DNA from: Flavobacterium sp. ZT3R18
GTDB lineage: Bacteria; Bacteroidota; Bacteroidia; Flavobacteriales; Flavobacteriaceae
DNA: 64,000 nt
Assembly: GCF_007097385.1 (NCBI RefSeq)
Contig: NZ_VJZS01000017.1
Coordinates: 1 to 64,000, forward strand
Direction of reading: 5' to 3'
Of this stretch, positions 50,601-60,355 are shown piece by piece. The stretch's first letter is position 1; every line of letters begins with the position of its first letter. The notes under the pieces are model-generated. The model saw only the letters and a program-made list of their open reading frames with translations, had not been told where the DNA came from and ran no database searches. The position numbers and the translations under genes were made by a program.

Positions 50601-53471
50601 GCAAAATATAGATTCTGTTTCTTGAATGGCTACAGTCAGTTTGTTATTTTCTGGAAGGACACAATCAATGGTTTTGGTGCAACCTGTATTTGCAACTTTT
50701 ACGGTTAAATGGTACGTTCCTTTGCCTAAACCTGTAGGACTACGATCAGTACTTATTACAGTTGCATCATTATCTTTTGTCCAGGAATAGCTATAATCTG
50801 TACTCGCTTCATTTCCTACAAGGCCACGAGTTATAGGAGCAATTGTAATTGCTCCATCTTTTAAGTTTTTTCCAAAAATGGAAACTTTTTTGATTATTGG
50901 ATCTGGGATGATTATTTCTGTGGGAGAAGTGATTGTAAAAACAGTAGGTGTAACTGTAATACATTGATGTTGGTCTTTAATGATTACCTCATAATTTCCA
51001 GCTGTAAGTGTGTTTGAAGCTGCTGCTGTAAGGGTTGGTAAAGGAGCACTGTTTCTTTTCCAAGAATAAGTGTAATTACCATTTATAGGTGTACCACCAG
51101 TAGCAGTAATAATTGCCGTTCCATCATTACTGCTAAAACAGGATTCGTTTGTAGTAATTACAGTAGCTGTTAAAGCAGCATTAGGTTGGGTTAGGGTATA
51201 AACACGAGATAACACAGAATCATAGCTATCAAAAATTTCTACTTTATAATTTCCTGCTTTGCGGCCAGCTAATGTTGGGTTTGTTTCGTTAGGAAGTTCT
51301 GTAAAAGTTTCAGGTTGTTTATTATCTGATTCGTACCATTGGTATTGGTAGGTTTTGATAGTTTCATTTTGATCCAATGTTCCTCCATCGGCTTGTACGG
51401 TTATATTACCAGTTGTAGCGCCATAGCAATTTATATTATTTTCTGCGATGTCTTTTACAGCTAAAGTTTTGAGAACGACAGGATCACTAGATTTTTCGCA
51501 TCCTAATCCACTGTTGTCAATCACGGTTAAAACGTAAGTCCCATCTCCTAGAGTATAAATATCTTTGTCGTTAGGGCTTGGGGTGTAAGGTGCGGTGTTT
51601 TTTGTCCATTTATAGGTGTAATTTCCATAACCATTAGTTACAGATATTGATATAGCTCCACCATTTGGTTTACTTGGTGTTGGTTGAGTCTTTGAATAAA
51701 ATGCAACGGATAATAAGTTTGGAGGAGTAGCAATTGTTACACTATTTGTAAAAGTTAATGACGGGTCATTTGTGGTATCTGTAATAGTATATTTGTATGT
51801 TCCTCCTGCTAAACCTGATATGTCTTTGGTTGTGGCATCATTATTCCAAAGAACATTATAGCTTCCAGAACCTCCTTGTATAGCTAATGAGATACTGCCA
51901 TCTTTTACCCCAAAACATTTTACATCTGTTTTAGTTGGGATGCATGATATTTTTTGTTTGACAACTAGTACAGTGTCTTTTACGCATGTATTCCCATCAG
52001 CTATTCTTATTGCATAAGAACCTGCAATGAGTTGGCTTAAGTTTGGGGCTTCTGTACTACCTAAAAATATTTTATAAGAAGGTGTACCACCAGATATTTT
52101 GTTAAGTACTATAGATCCGTCAGCAGCAGAAGGGCCTGATGAAGGGGAAGTTTCTCCTTTTATCGATATGGGCTTAGAAGGAGAAGTCAATGATATTGAT
52201 TTTGGTACTGTACAATTCTTACTATCTTTAACAGTAATTGAATAAGTTCCAGCTGCAAGACCTGAAAAAGTCGGACTGCCTTGGAAGTTTTTCCCATCTT
52301 TGCTATATGTGTAACCACCATTGCCTCCTTGAGGGTTTATTACCGTAACACTTCCTGTATTATTACCCTGGCATAAAATATTAATTTGTGTTGTTTGAAA
52401 TGTTATTGGAGCTACTTCTTTATATTGAAAGTCTAATATTGAAGGAGAATCCAAGACACCTCTCATTATTGTTTTAGAAGAGTCTTTATGATCAGTAATT
52501 TGTGCTTGATATCTTACTTTATATTTATGATCTGTCTCTAATCGTCGTAAATCAGTAGTAGTATATGTATAAGTTTTTGTGTCGTCAGGATATGATATAG
52601 GGCCGCTAATTTGCATAAATATTTTTGAATTATTATTTATGTCACAAACAGATATAGAGGCTAGTTTTTCCCCTATAGTGGAGTTTAATTTGTCTTGAAA
52701 TGTTATTGCTAATGATTTGACAATATCTCCATTACATTGTGGACCTACAAATGAAATGCTTGTAATAACTGGACCACAAGGAGAAAATGTTATCGGTATC
52801 ACATTAGAAAAAGGCCTATCCTGACCATACCCCAATCTAAAATAAATTGTTTCGCCAAAAAATTGTTCGCTACTAGAACCTAATAGATCATTAATACTAA
52901 ATGCAGTTTGTGGAGTGTCATTCGTTGTCAGATTACTACCTATTGAAGATGGGACATCTACCCAAGTTACTTGGTTGTCTTTGGAATATTGCCAGTGGTA
53001 GGCTGCATCAGGGAATCCTGCGGAACCTTCTAAATCTAATGTCTCTCCAGAACAAATAGTGGAGGCTTTATTATTTTTAATAGATACATTGGGAATGAAT
53101 TTATCAATTGAGACCCCTCCATTACATCCACCTAGATTCATAAAAATTCCTTTAATTAAATTTGTAGCAGTCTCAGTTTGTGTGTTTTTTTCAGCAGGAA
53201 TGTTACAATCGTTAGAACTTGCTCCAAGAGCAGCACAACTACTATTGCTTGATAATGTAAAAGAGTTACCAGATGCTGTATAAGTACGAATGCCAGAAAC
53301 ATTCATAGAATTTCCTCCAGCATTAAAAGAATCGATTCCCGAAAAGTCCCAATCAAAATGAGCAGCATGACAGTCTGAAGCTGATGCTTCATAACTTAAA
53401 GTAATCGTATAGTCTTGCCCATAACTTTTTATGGCAAAAAGAAATAATACTAACAAAAATATCTTCTTCAT
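47607..53471 (-). CDS. SprB-repeat surface adhesin with T9SS type A sorting domain
   Basis: 1954 residues. Signal peptide MKKIFLLVLFLFAIKSYGQ. An N-terminal Cys-containing domain and an Ig-like domain (CSGETLDLEGSAGFPDAAYH) are followed by about 16 SprB-like repeats, each of the form CxGxxxGxIxxxxxGGTxPYxYxW, e.g. CYNGNNGTIAITVTGGTGNH. PKD/Ig-like domains then lead to the sorting domain (about the last 75 residues: DLRIYPNPSNGIFTVDV, ending LRKIIIK). The domain sends the protein through the type IX system to the surface. SprB itself mediates gliding; this smaller relative may attach the neighbouring toxins to cells or prey, which is inference. Gap to the upstream gene is 4 nt. Confidence 0.92.
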   Translation of the reverse strand: MKKIFLLVLFLFAIKSYGQDYTITLSYEASASDCHAAHFDWDFSGIDSFNAGGNSMNVSGIRTYTASGNSFTLSSNSSCAALGASSNDCNIPAEKNTQTETATNLIKGIFMNLGGCNGGVSIDKFIPNVSIKNNKASTICSGETLDLEGSAGFPDAAYHWQYSKDNQVTWVDVPSSIGSNLTTNDTPQTAFSINDLLGSSSEQFFGETIYFRLGYGQDRPFSNVIPITFSPCGPVITSISFVGPQCNGDIVKSLAITFQDKLNSTIGEKLASISVCDINNNSKIFMQISGPISYPDDTKTYTYTTTDLRRLETDHKYKVRYQAQITDHKDSSKTIMRGVLDSPSILDFQYKEVAPITFQTTQINILCQGNNTGSVTVINPQGGNGGYTYSKDGKNFQGSPTFSGLAAGTYSITVKDSKNCTVPKSISLTSPSKPISIKGETSPSSGPSAADGSIVLNKISGGTPSYKIFLGSTEAPNLSQLIAGSYAIRIADGNTCVKDTVLVVKQKISCIPTKTDVKCFGVKDGSISLAIQGGSGSYNVLWNNDATTKDISGLAGGTYKYTITDTTNDPSLTFTNSVTIATPPNLLSVAFYSKTQPTPSKPNGGAISISVTNGYGNYTYKWTKNTAPYTPSPNDKDIYTLGDGTYVLTVIDNSGLGCEKSSDPVVLKTLAVKDIAENNINCYGATTGNITVQADGGTLDQNETIKTYQYQWYESDNKQPETFTELPNETNPTLAGRKAGNYKVEIFDSYDSVLSRVYTLTQPNAALTATVITTNESCFSSNDGTAIITATGGTPINGNYTYSWKRNSAPLPTLTAAASNTLTAGNYEVIIKDQHQCITVTPTVFTITSPTEIIIPDPIIKKVSIFGKNLKDGAITIAPITRGLVGNEASTDYSYSWTKDNDATVISTDRSPTGLGKGTYHLTVKVANTGCTKTIDCVLPENNKLTVAIQETESIFCYGTPSGKLHAEIIGGITPYKIAWYKKNEQTSTLEFISNLQDIDKLTAGEYSLKVTDSANPEPTGPFAEAEQLNYKLINQKTLLTVASTSQTNVLCHGAQTGAISIQIEGGTAPYTAVWSNGNAPLPARTNLGKLDTVPDLFSGTYSVIITDAYGCTASLANPLIISQPKAPLLITDTEVKNLTGFETLNGRISVAITGGTSPYTYSFGNQSNVSIVGSALTLDKLSIGNYTLTITDANSCTTSNNYNIIQPDKLLITAISQTPTSTIKCNGDKFGILEATVTGGAPIGMLDANKNYTYKWYNILTPNVTASTTNPSETLVAGTYALTVTDIENNTFTLQSAPIIEPPLLKISYTQTNVSCYNGNNGTIAITVTGGTGNHTISWSNGKDTDAINSLRAGIYTVTVTDDNQCQAIENITITEPELLYVSKVTKNPPSALGLQDGSIKIEVTGGTPNYNYLWYNDKKDLIYSDLNQSSNTSINNIFAGQYFITVTDAKGCAVIEKDLDKIDPLVLSTNQINIIKCNGDATASIKAAASGGTPIYYYKWYKTTDPLHVVGQAATLVNATAGTYYVVLSDSFGLTKQSANSTITQPDILNNTLASEYTRCGDANDWSITTTPVGGTAPYTYLWNTAARTANLQDVPPANYSVLVTDNNGCSISKNITITAPTHLATAEKITKPTCFGGSDATIVLTSSGGQGPYTYLWNTGEKSNVLSNASAKVYSVGVTDFKGCVINKTYSIQNPPKDVINLGEDVTLCFDQSLTINATNADDKAKYSWTSTKGFTSNKPIITVSEPAEYTLVVTNRLGCNATDMLKISKQDTAISAEFASSTQVFMNEKFIIVDISNPIADNIEWVLPAAATVVSKDKDFAELSFSKAGEYELTLNTKKGNCTATQTKKIVVVEGEYTDPDSTDLKKKFDLRIYPNPSNGIFTVDVTLDKVMPAHIKVYNLTNNKIIDSKYEEGKDQYSFNFSLSGLTAGVYFVLVESQQGNQLRKIIIK

Positions 53472-53475
53472 AATC

Positions 53476-55554
53476 TTAAAATTTTATAGTAAAAAATGCC
53501 ATTTTAGAAATTCGTCCGTCTGCGAAGAGCGCTCTTATGGCATATTTATAGGTAGTGTTTATTGTGATACTAGAATCGGATAGTTTTTTGGTTTGCGCCG
53601 TAACCATTTGCATGAGCTGCATGGGTTCATCGGCGGTAGCTTTGTAAATTTCAAAACTTTCAACTCCAGTTGCGGTGTAGTCCCATGATAAATCAATACT
53701 GTTGGTCGTTGTATTGGGTTGTGCATAAAACCCTTTTACGGCCGGCATTACGGAGGATTTAGGAACAAAAATGGCTATTTCGGGCGAGGGGTCAGAGGTT
53801 AAATTACTTTCGTCCTTAGCAAAAATAGAATAATGATAGGTTGATCCCTCAGCACTATTGTTATCTTCATAACGCTCTATGTTATCTTTCTTTTCAAATA
53901 CAGCAATCAAATGATTGTTGTTGTCTTCCCTTCGGTAGAGGTAGTGTGTTGCTACATCTTCGCTTTGGCTATTGATCCATTCTAAAGTGACCCTACCGTC
54001 TTTTATCTCATAATTGGTAAACAGAGGTGAAGTAGGTGGGACAACATCTGGTTTTTTAAGTATCAATACTTCCGAAAAAGAAGACATGTTATAATGGGTA
54101 TCTACCGCCATTATTTTGTAATACACTTTACTATTCAGACTTTTAAGGACTACATTGTCTTGGTAGTTGTTGGGTTCGCTCGGACTTATGGTTAATTGAC
54201 TGAATTCTTCGTTAGGGTTGTTTCCCTTAAAAATTCGGTATCCCATAAGATCCTCTTCTTTATTAGGATCCCAAGATATTTTCACCACTCCTAGACTATC
54301 AATTACTCCTTTTAAATTAAGGGGTTTAGATGGAGGGATAGAATCTACGGGTTGTACTAGCATTGGGAAGGAAGTTCTGTTACCGCCTTGTTTTCCTACG
54401 GCAGTTATGGTAAAATAATTGGTAGATGCTAGTTTGTTGTATAGTATGGATCTGCTTTTGGGTGCAATATTTTTTACAACAGGGAGGTATTTATCATCAT
54501 CGGTGTCCGAACGGTTGAGTTCGAATCCAGTGATTTCAGAATTTCCTTCTTCATCAAATTCCCAAGTTAGCGTTACGGTTTTGTCATCTTTAAAATCTTT
54601 GATGGTCAAATGCGGTACAAATTTTAAGATTGATTTTCCTTTTCCCGAAACCATTTCGGAGTAAGGACCTAATTCTCCAAAAGCAGAAATTCCTTGAATT
54701 CGATAACTGTATTGTTGGTTATTGGCAATAGAGTCAACATAAAAAATACGATTGTTATTTTCGTTTTCTTGATTCATGCTCGTGTAGGGTTTATTGGTAA
54801 TGCGTTCGAAGTGCTTCTTGTCTAAGGAACGCTCTACATAATAACTCCCATATGCATGTGCGAGGATTTTAAAATTCCAACTCAGCATCGTGCTTTTGTC
54901 TGTAAAATGAGCGGTAAAATCCATGGGTTTGGGTAAGTCTTCGTATTCTTTTGGCCCTACAAAAACGCCACCGTATTGTATGGTTAGTTCTTCTGCGGGT
55001 ACATTAGAAGATACTCTGTAAGTATATTTTTCGTTCTTTAGCACCGTTTTATCTTCAAAACCCAAACCTGCTTTTTTTGCCATTTCAAAATCCTTGTCGG
55101 CAGCAAATAGGGCAAATGTAAAACGTTGCTCATTTTCTTCCGATATATTGACAATAGATTGCAATTGATTTAGACCTGTTACTCCAAAACTTTCGCCATA
55201 AAGCGCTTGCGCAATGATGGCGGCATTGTCATTTTCTTCAATAGTTTTCTCCCAATTTTCGAGTGGTTCTGGTTGGAATACTTTGGCTAAAACTACTTTT
55301 TCAGGATTAGCCAATGTTTTATTGTCTCGGGTTACGGTATAGCGTTCGAGTTGGTATCCATACTTGTTTAGTTTTTTCCAAGCAAGGGCGTCACTGGGAG
55401 CCCAACGCAGTAGAATTTTGTCTTTTTGTACCCTTACAATGACTTGAATTTTAGATTCTTTTTCTGGTGTTGCTTTTTCTGTCGAGATGTTCTTCTGTGC
55501 ATAAGTAGTGCTATATCCCAAAAAAAATAATGCTATTATATATTGAAACTTCAT
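53476..55554 (-). CDS. Multi-fibronectin-III exported protein
   Basis: 692 residues with signal peptide MKFQYIIALFFLGYSTTYAQ. Five or six fibronectin type III domains are visible, each with W in strand B and a later Y: KSTMLSWNFKILAHAYGSYY, KTVTLTWEFDEEGNSEITGF, GVVKISWDPNKEEDLMGYRI, GRVTLEWINSQSEDVATHYL, NSIDLSWDYTATGVESFEIY. No sorting domain or enzyme motif. It starts 1 nt after the 1562-aa gene and ends 4 nt before the adhesin. It probably acts as a spacer or structural partner outside the outer membrane. Confidence 0.82.
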   Translation of the reverse strand: MKFQYIIALFFLGYSTTYAQKNISTEKATPEKESKIQVIVRVQKDKILLRWAPSDALAWKKLNKYGYQLERYTVTRDNKTLANPEKVVLAKVFQPEPLENWEKTIEENDNAAIIAQALYGESFGVTGLNQLQSIVNISEENEQRFTFALFAADKDFEMAKKAGLGFEDKTVLKNEKYTYRVSSNVPAEELTIQYGGVFVGPKEYEDLPKPMDFTAHFTDKSTMLSWNFKILAHAYGSYYVERSLDKKHFERITNKPYTSMNQENENNNRIFYVDSIANNQQYSYRIQGISAFGELGPYSEMVSGKGKSILKFVPHLTIKDFKDDKTVTLTWEFDEEGNSEITGFELNRSDTDDDKYLPVVKNIAPKSRSILYNKLASTNYFTITAVGKQGGNRTSFPMLVQPVDSIPPSKPLNLKGVIDSLGVVKISWDPNKEEDLMGYRIFKGNNPNEEFSQLTISPSEPNNYQDNVVLKSLNSKVYYKIMAVDTHYNMSSFSEVLILKKPDVVPPTSPLFTNYEIKDGRVTLEWINSQSEDVATHYLYRREDNNNHLIAVFEKKDNIERYEDNNSAEGSTYHYSIFAKDESNLTSDPSPEIAIFVPKSSVMPAVKGFYAQPNTTTNSIDLSWDYTATGVESFEIYKATADEPMQLMQMVTAQTKKLSDSSITINTTYKYAIRALFADGRISKMAFFTIKF

Positions 55555-55555
55555 G

Positions 55556-58500
55556 CTAATTTGATTTATTGAATGTAAAAATTGAACCCGAACTCGTGCC
55601 TGCTTGCCCTCCAGGAAGTATATAGTTTAATTTTATGTTGTAAGTACCTTGTTTTATATAAGGGAATTCTCCATGTAAAAGGTAATCGTATTTTTGCATC
55701 ATGGCTTGATTTGGAGAGTCTACGTATTTACTGGAAACTTTATATCGCAAGTCTTTAAAATCACTTTTGTAATAAGAAGGCTGGTTATATCTAAATGGTA
55801 AATACTCTTTGAGCATAAAGCTAGAAGGATTATTGATGATATAACTTTGGTACCAAGCTAAAACTTCAACCCCTTTTACTGGTGGTACTCCTAATATATC
55901 TGTGTTTCTATCCAATTTTATTTCATTTTCTAAAGGATACCCTTTGTAAATAAGAGGATAGATTTCATTTAAATAGTAGCTGTCGTCTAATACTGCCTCA
56001 ACGCTTACTAAAGGTTTGTCTAATGTTTTTGAATTTCCAATTATTTCTATTTCATCAAATGGTTCAGTAGATTCATTCAAGGATTGTAAAGCATGTACAT
56101 CCATATAGATAATCTCCACTAAGGTTTGTTTTGGTTTCTTAGCTTCCATTTTTTCTTTAAAACTGGTGTATTGACTGGTGCTAAAATTATATTTCAACAT
56201 TTCAGTTCCTTCTCCACCTACAACCGTTTCATTGAGTTTATTGCTTTTTATCTCTACGTTGACATCAGCGGCAAGCTCTTGTTTTTCATAGTTTTGAGTT
56301 AAGTTGTTGTTAGCATCTGTTTTTGTCTCTAGCGTCATCAAGGATAGCGAATAGGGTTTTGTCGTTTTTAGAACAGGTAGTTCAATATTTACTCTTTTAT
56401 TGGCAGTGTCATAACTGATAGTACTGCTTGCAGTATTATCGGTTGTTTTATAAAATGCTTTTTGGGATTGACCAGGTTTCAAATTAAATAAATAGGCTTG
56501 TCCTTGTTTTAAAACGACATACGCTTGTTTACTCTCTTTTTGATAGACGTATTTTTGATCGAAAACAGGATAACAATAAGCAATATTTGTCACGGGGATA
56601 TTGTTTGGTGCCGTTCCTGTAGTAAAGTTTCTAATTTCAGTTTCGGTAGCAATTTGACCTTTATCATATACGGTTGCCCAGGTTCCATTTACGTTTTCTT
56701 GAAAACTCACTTTGGCTGTAAGGGTTAGTTTTGAGTTTTGTGGTAATACTTCGGTTGCATTAAAGCTCAGTAAATCTTTGGTGTTATTCCAACTAAGTGT
56801 CCCAATAACGGGTACTCCTTCATTCTTTACGGTGCATTCTTCGAGTTTTAATCTATAGGTTTTTGTGCCTGTTTCGCCATCAATGACAAAATTTTTCTCT
56901 ATAGGCATGTTAAAACCTACTTGTGGTATGGTAAATACATTGACGTCTTTACTTCCTTCGCTTGGATTGATTTCGGCAATGGTTTTGAGACCTTCTAATG
57001 GATTACTGCTAACGAATTCACATTGCGATCCAAATTCAAGTTTAAATCTAAAACTACCTTTTACGGCTCCTCCTAGTAAATCATAATACCCTCCTAAATA
57101 CCCACGAATCCAGACAGGGTTAGGTAATTTGGCTTGCAAAATAACCGCGCCACCCCCTTTTATGATTGGAATTTTTTTGCGAATCATAAAGAGTTTTACA
57201 TCTATTCCCATTTCGCCTTGTAAATAAGCATAAGATTGTCCATTGGCATACCAGCCATTTATACCAATTTGTCCAGTTCCTTTGCATAATGCTTCTCCAT
57301 AATCTTTGACCATGACATCAAATCCTAATCCTGCTTCAAAATTGGCATAGAATACTAAAAAGTTCATGTTTCCTGTTTTTATGCTAAAGTCCGAGCCAAA
57401 AGCAAAACCTTTTCCTGATCCTAAAGTACTGGCATTTTCAGATCGCATATAATCTAATGAACCTACATCTAATTTTAGTATTTGAGCAACAATTGCTGGC
57501 GGAGGGGGACTGGCAGGAATATCGTCACCCATCATAAAATAACCGCCCGCTTCTACTACTATAGATCCTATACCCATCTTTAAGCCTAGTCTATCAGTAG
57601 GAGTTCCCATATGGACATACCATTTATTCGGAGCAAAATGAAGTACTGCCCAACCCGCTCTGTTTTTTGAAGCTCTTCCCATAATTACACCATCAAGGAA
57701 ATTGACATACAAGTCAAATGAACCGTGAAGGGTGCTGCTTCTAAAATCATATTCGATAGCCGCATAGGCATTAAGTCCCGGTTGTCCAGAAACTTTATCG
57801 GGGTAAACTTGTTTTGCCGCTTCGGTCAAGTTGCTTTCTTTGGTTTTGTCTAATGTTTCTTTGGGTATTTTGGCTTCTGCTTCAACAACCGATTTTAAAC
57901 CGTCTTTTAATTTATCTAAGCCCGATGTGAATCCAAAAGTTTGCATGACGTGTCCTTCTCCATAAATACTAATCCTATTTAATCCGCCATGTTTATTAAA
58001 CGCAATCTCAAATCCTGCACCTCCCCAAAAAGCATCTGGTTTGGCAGCATTGGCAAAATGAATCATGGCTTTTATTCCTAAACCAGATTCAAAATCAGGC
58101 ACATAAACAGAACCTGATGCGGTAAAACTAGAGCTAAATCCTGCTTTCTTCATTTGATAATAGGCACCTCCTCCAAAACCCGAAATCACAAAGGCAGCAC
58201 CACACGGAATAGTCAAACCATCTACCATGGCATCTACATACCAATACCTAAAATCCTTGTTGGTGATTGCATCTTCTACTTTTCCAAAAATGGCATTGGC
58301 TTCTACTTTTATACCTCCTTTAAACTCGGCACTCAAATTCCCCGCAAATCCATCACCATAAATAGGATCGTCATTTCTTAGATCTATATGTCCTTCAAAT
58401 TTTGCACCACCAATATCGGCTTTCAAATAGATTCTGTTAATTACTAATTTATGGAATTTCCATTTTTGAATACCTTCGTCTTCTCCAAATTTTCCAACAA

Positions 58501-60244
58501 TAGATAAACTGGTAGCCCCTTTAAAACTGTCTTTTTGTAAATTAATGGCAATAGTAAATCCTAATGATGCTGAAGTCTTCTCGAATTCCATAGCAATATT
58601 GGATATGGTAACAGGGAAATTAGCCACTTTTACTTCTCCTTTATAACCAAAGTAGCTTGCTGTGATATAAGGTGTAACGGTTTGTAATTGTAAGTTTTGG
58701 AATTCAATTCCTTGAAAATCGACCGTTTTTTTATCGTCTTTTTCGTCTTGGCTATTACTTCCTTTTATTGCTAAATTGCCATTTAATACTGCTTTTGGAA
58801 GAAAAACACCGTCTTTTACTTTTAGTTCGATATAGGAACCTGGTGTGAATTTTGCTTTTGCTTTGAATAAAGAGAAAGCAATATCTTTTTTTGTAGTGGC
58901 TCTTAATAGGTATTCATTGTCTATAGGGTTGATAATGGCGGCGTAGTCTAGCGCAACATTATTAGTTTGCTCGCCTGTTGCTTTCTTTGATACTGGTAGA
59001 ACGATTGATCCATTAAAAGCAGCAGCAGTTAAGGCATTTGCCCTGAAATTCATTTCAAAATGAGCAACAGAAAATTGCCATTTTGAAGCATCTCCCTCAT
59101 TTAATTTTAAAACGTCGTCAGCAGAAAAAGTACCTGACACCCCCATTCTGTCAATTAATAAATCAGTTGCTTTAAACGTAATTCTTTCCTTGCTCCCTTT
59201 TTTCTTAAACTGTTTCGGAAGTACCACTTGTAATGAGCTTACATATAGTCCTCTCCATAGTTCTTCATTTCCAGCAACCAAATAATCTTGTTGATAATCC
59301 TTTGGCCAATTTATATTTTTAGAATTCCTTATGTCACTTAAATCAATTACAGCATTGTTTAATTCAAAACAAGTTCCTTTAAAAGAGGTTAATTGAAATT
59401 TAGGCAAAGAGATTTCTACCAGGATATCATTCCAATTTGATACAATGGTTTTAAAAGAGCCTATTACGCGCTCCGTTTTTCCAATTACGTTATTTTCGGC
59501 ATCAACAGGTTCTAGCATTGATCTCGAGAATTCCACATCTGCAGTAATGCCTAGTTCTTTAAAGCCATTACAATCAATAGTTACGTAGGTTTTGTTTTCT
59601 ACTTTACCAGTACTCATATTCATTCCGCCTTTTAAAACTAATAAGGCTTTATCTCCATTGATTTTTAACGGGAAATCGCCAAGTAAAACTAAATTGGTAT
59701 CGCCAACCAAACCTCCTTTGTGAGAAAGTTTAATGTTGTTCGCTCCAAAAAAAAGTTCTTTTTGTTTACCATTAGAATCAATTTGTGGAATTATGATCCG
59801 TACAAAGGCTGTTAGTTCAGTATATTCTGGGGTGAATTTGGCATTGCTTATCCCCAACATGTATTGGGTTTTATTGATTGTTTTTTTGATACCAATAGGC
59901 AACATCGAAAGATTTTTTTCAGCCAATAATGCAGTAGTGTTATCTGTACTATCAATTTTTTTAAAAACTGCCATAGCGGTTTTCAAATCATCATTCGTAC
60001 CTGTAGCAATTGGGTAATTTTTCTTGAGGAAGCTCTCTGTAAACTCGCTTTTAAGAAAAGTGGATGCAGTTTGGGGAATGGTAATTTTTGAATAGCTTTT
60101 TTTTGAGCTTGTATTTAAAGCTGTTTTAAGTTTGCTTTTTTTTGGGGTTGCTATTGAATCTGTTAGCGTGTTGGAGAAACAATTTAAATTTACAAATAAC
60201 AATAAAAGTATCGTGAAATATAGGGTTGAAGTATTTTTGTTCAA
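55556..60244 (-). CDS. Giant beta-rich exported protein of unknown function, first gene of the surface operon
   Basis: 1562 residues from TTG 60244; no ATG would keep the signal peptide (NTSTLYFTILLLLFVNLNCFS). The first 450 residues are Ser/Lys-rich with scattered strands. The middle (about 450-1150) is made of long alternating strands with Gly (KFEGHIDLRNDDPIYGDGFA, GFGGGAYYQMKKAGFSSSF, GIGSIVVEAGGYFMMGDDIP) that could form a very large barrel or sheet. The end (about 1170-1562) looks like Ig- or FN3-type sandwiches. No known family comes to mind. It is led by a consensus promoter and tightly joined to the FN3, adhesin and barrel genes. I suggest a surface scaffold or outer-membrane conduit, without proof. 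Confidence 0.7.
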   Translation of the reverse strand: MNKNTSTLYFTILLLLFVNLNCFSNTLTDSIATPKKSKLKTALNTSSKKSYSKITIPQTASTFLKSEFTESFLKKNYPIATGTNDDLKTAMAVFKKIDSTDNTTALLAEKNLSMLPIGIKKTINKTQYMLGISNAKFTPEYTELTAFVRIIIPQIDSNGKQKELFFGANNIKLSHKGGLVGDTNLVLLGDFPLKINGDKALLVLKGGMNMSTGKVENKTYVTIDCNGFKELGITADVEFSRSMLEPVDAENNVIGKTERVIGSFKTIVSNWNDILVEISLPKFQLTSFKGTCFELNNAVIDLSDIRNSKNINWPKDYQQDYLVAGNEELWRGLYVSSLQVVLPKQFKKKGSKERITFKATDLLIDRMGVSGTFSADDVLKLNEGDASKWQFSVAHFEMNFRANALTAAAFNGSIVLPVSKKATGEQTNNVALDYAAIINPIDNEYLLRATTKKDIAFSLFKAKAKFTPGSYIELKVKDGVFLPKAVLNGNLAIKGSNSQDEKDDKKTVDFQGIEFQNLQLQTVTPYITASYFGYKGEVKVANFPVTISNIAMEFEKTSASLGFTIAINLQKDSFKGATSLSIVGKFGEDEGIQKWKFHKLVINRIYLKADIGGAKFEGHIDLRNDDPIYGDGFAGNLSAEFKGGIKVEANAIFGKVEDAITNKDFRYWYVDAMVDGLTIPCGAAFVISGFGGGAYYQMKKAGFSSSFTASGSVYVPDFESGLGIKAMIHFANAAKPDAFWGGAGFEIAFNKHGGLNRISIYGEGHVMQTFGFTSGLDKLKDGLKSVVEAEAKIPKETLDKTKESNLTEAAKQVYPDKVSGQPGLNAYAAIEYDFRSSTLHGSFDLYVNFLDGVIMGRASKNRAGWAVLHFAPNKWYVHMGTPTDRLGLKMGIGSIVVEAGGYFMMGDDIPASPPPPAIVAQILKLDVGSLDYMRSENASTLGSGKGFAFGSDFSIKTGNMNFLVFYANFEAGLGFDVMVKDYGEALCKGTGQIGINGWYANGQSYAYLQGEMGIDVKLFMIRKKIPIIKGGGAVILQAKLPNPVWIRGYLGGYYDLLGGAVKGSFRFKLEFGSQCEFVSSNPLEGLKTIAEINPSEGSKDVNVFTIPQVGFNMPIEKNFVIDGETGTKTYRLKLEECTVKNEGVPVIGTLSWNNTKDLLSFNATEVLPQNSKLTLTAKVSFQENVNGTWATVYDKGQIATETEIRNFTTGTAPNNIPVTNIAYCYPVFDQKYVYQKESKQAYVVLKQGQAYLFNLKPGQSQKAFYKTTDNTASSTISYDTANKRVNIELPVLKTTKPYSLSLMTLETKTDANNNLTQNYEKQELAADVNVEIKSNKLNETVVGGEGTEMLKYNFSTSQYTSFKEKMEAKKPKQTLVEIIYMDVHALQSLNESTEPFDEIEIIGNSKTLDKPLVSVEAVLDDSYYLNEIYPLIYKGYPLENEIKLDRNTDILGVPPVKGVEVLAWYQSYIINNPSSFMLKEYLPFRYNQPSYYKSDFKDLRYKVSSKYVDSPNQAMMQKYDYLLHGEFPYIKQGTYNIKLNYILPGGQAGTSSGSIFTFNKSN

Positions 60245-60323
60245 TTTATTACAGATTATAGGTTACAAGAAAAAAACAGCGAATGTATATTTTCTTATTT
60301 TATTGGATAAGTTTAAAAAGTTG

Positions 60324-60355
60324 CAAATGTAGTTGATTATATTTTTTTTTAACAA
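60324..60355 (-). promoter_or_regulatory. Consensus promoter of the surface/toxin operon
   Basis: On the minus strand TTG (60355-60353), a 21-bp spacer and TACATTTG (60331-60324) match TTG-N17-23-TAnnTTTG. Transcription would start near 60320, about 75 nt before the TTG start codon. No other good promoter lies between here and 34149 in the spacers I examined. The segment 60356-60825 is AT-rich with nothing else recognisable. Confidence 0.7.
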
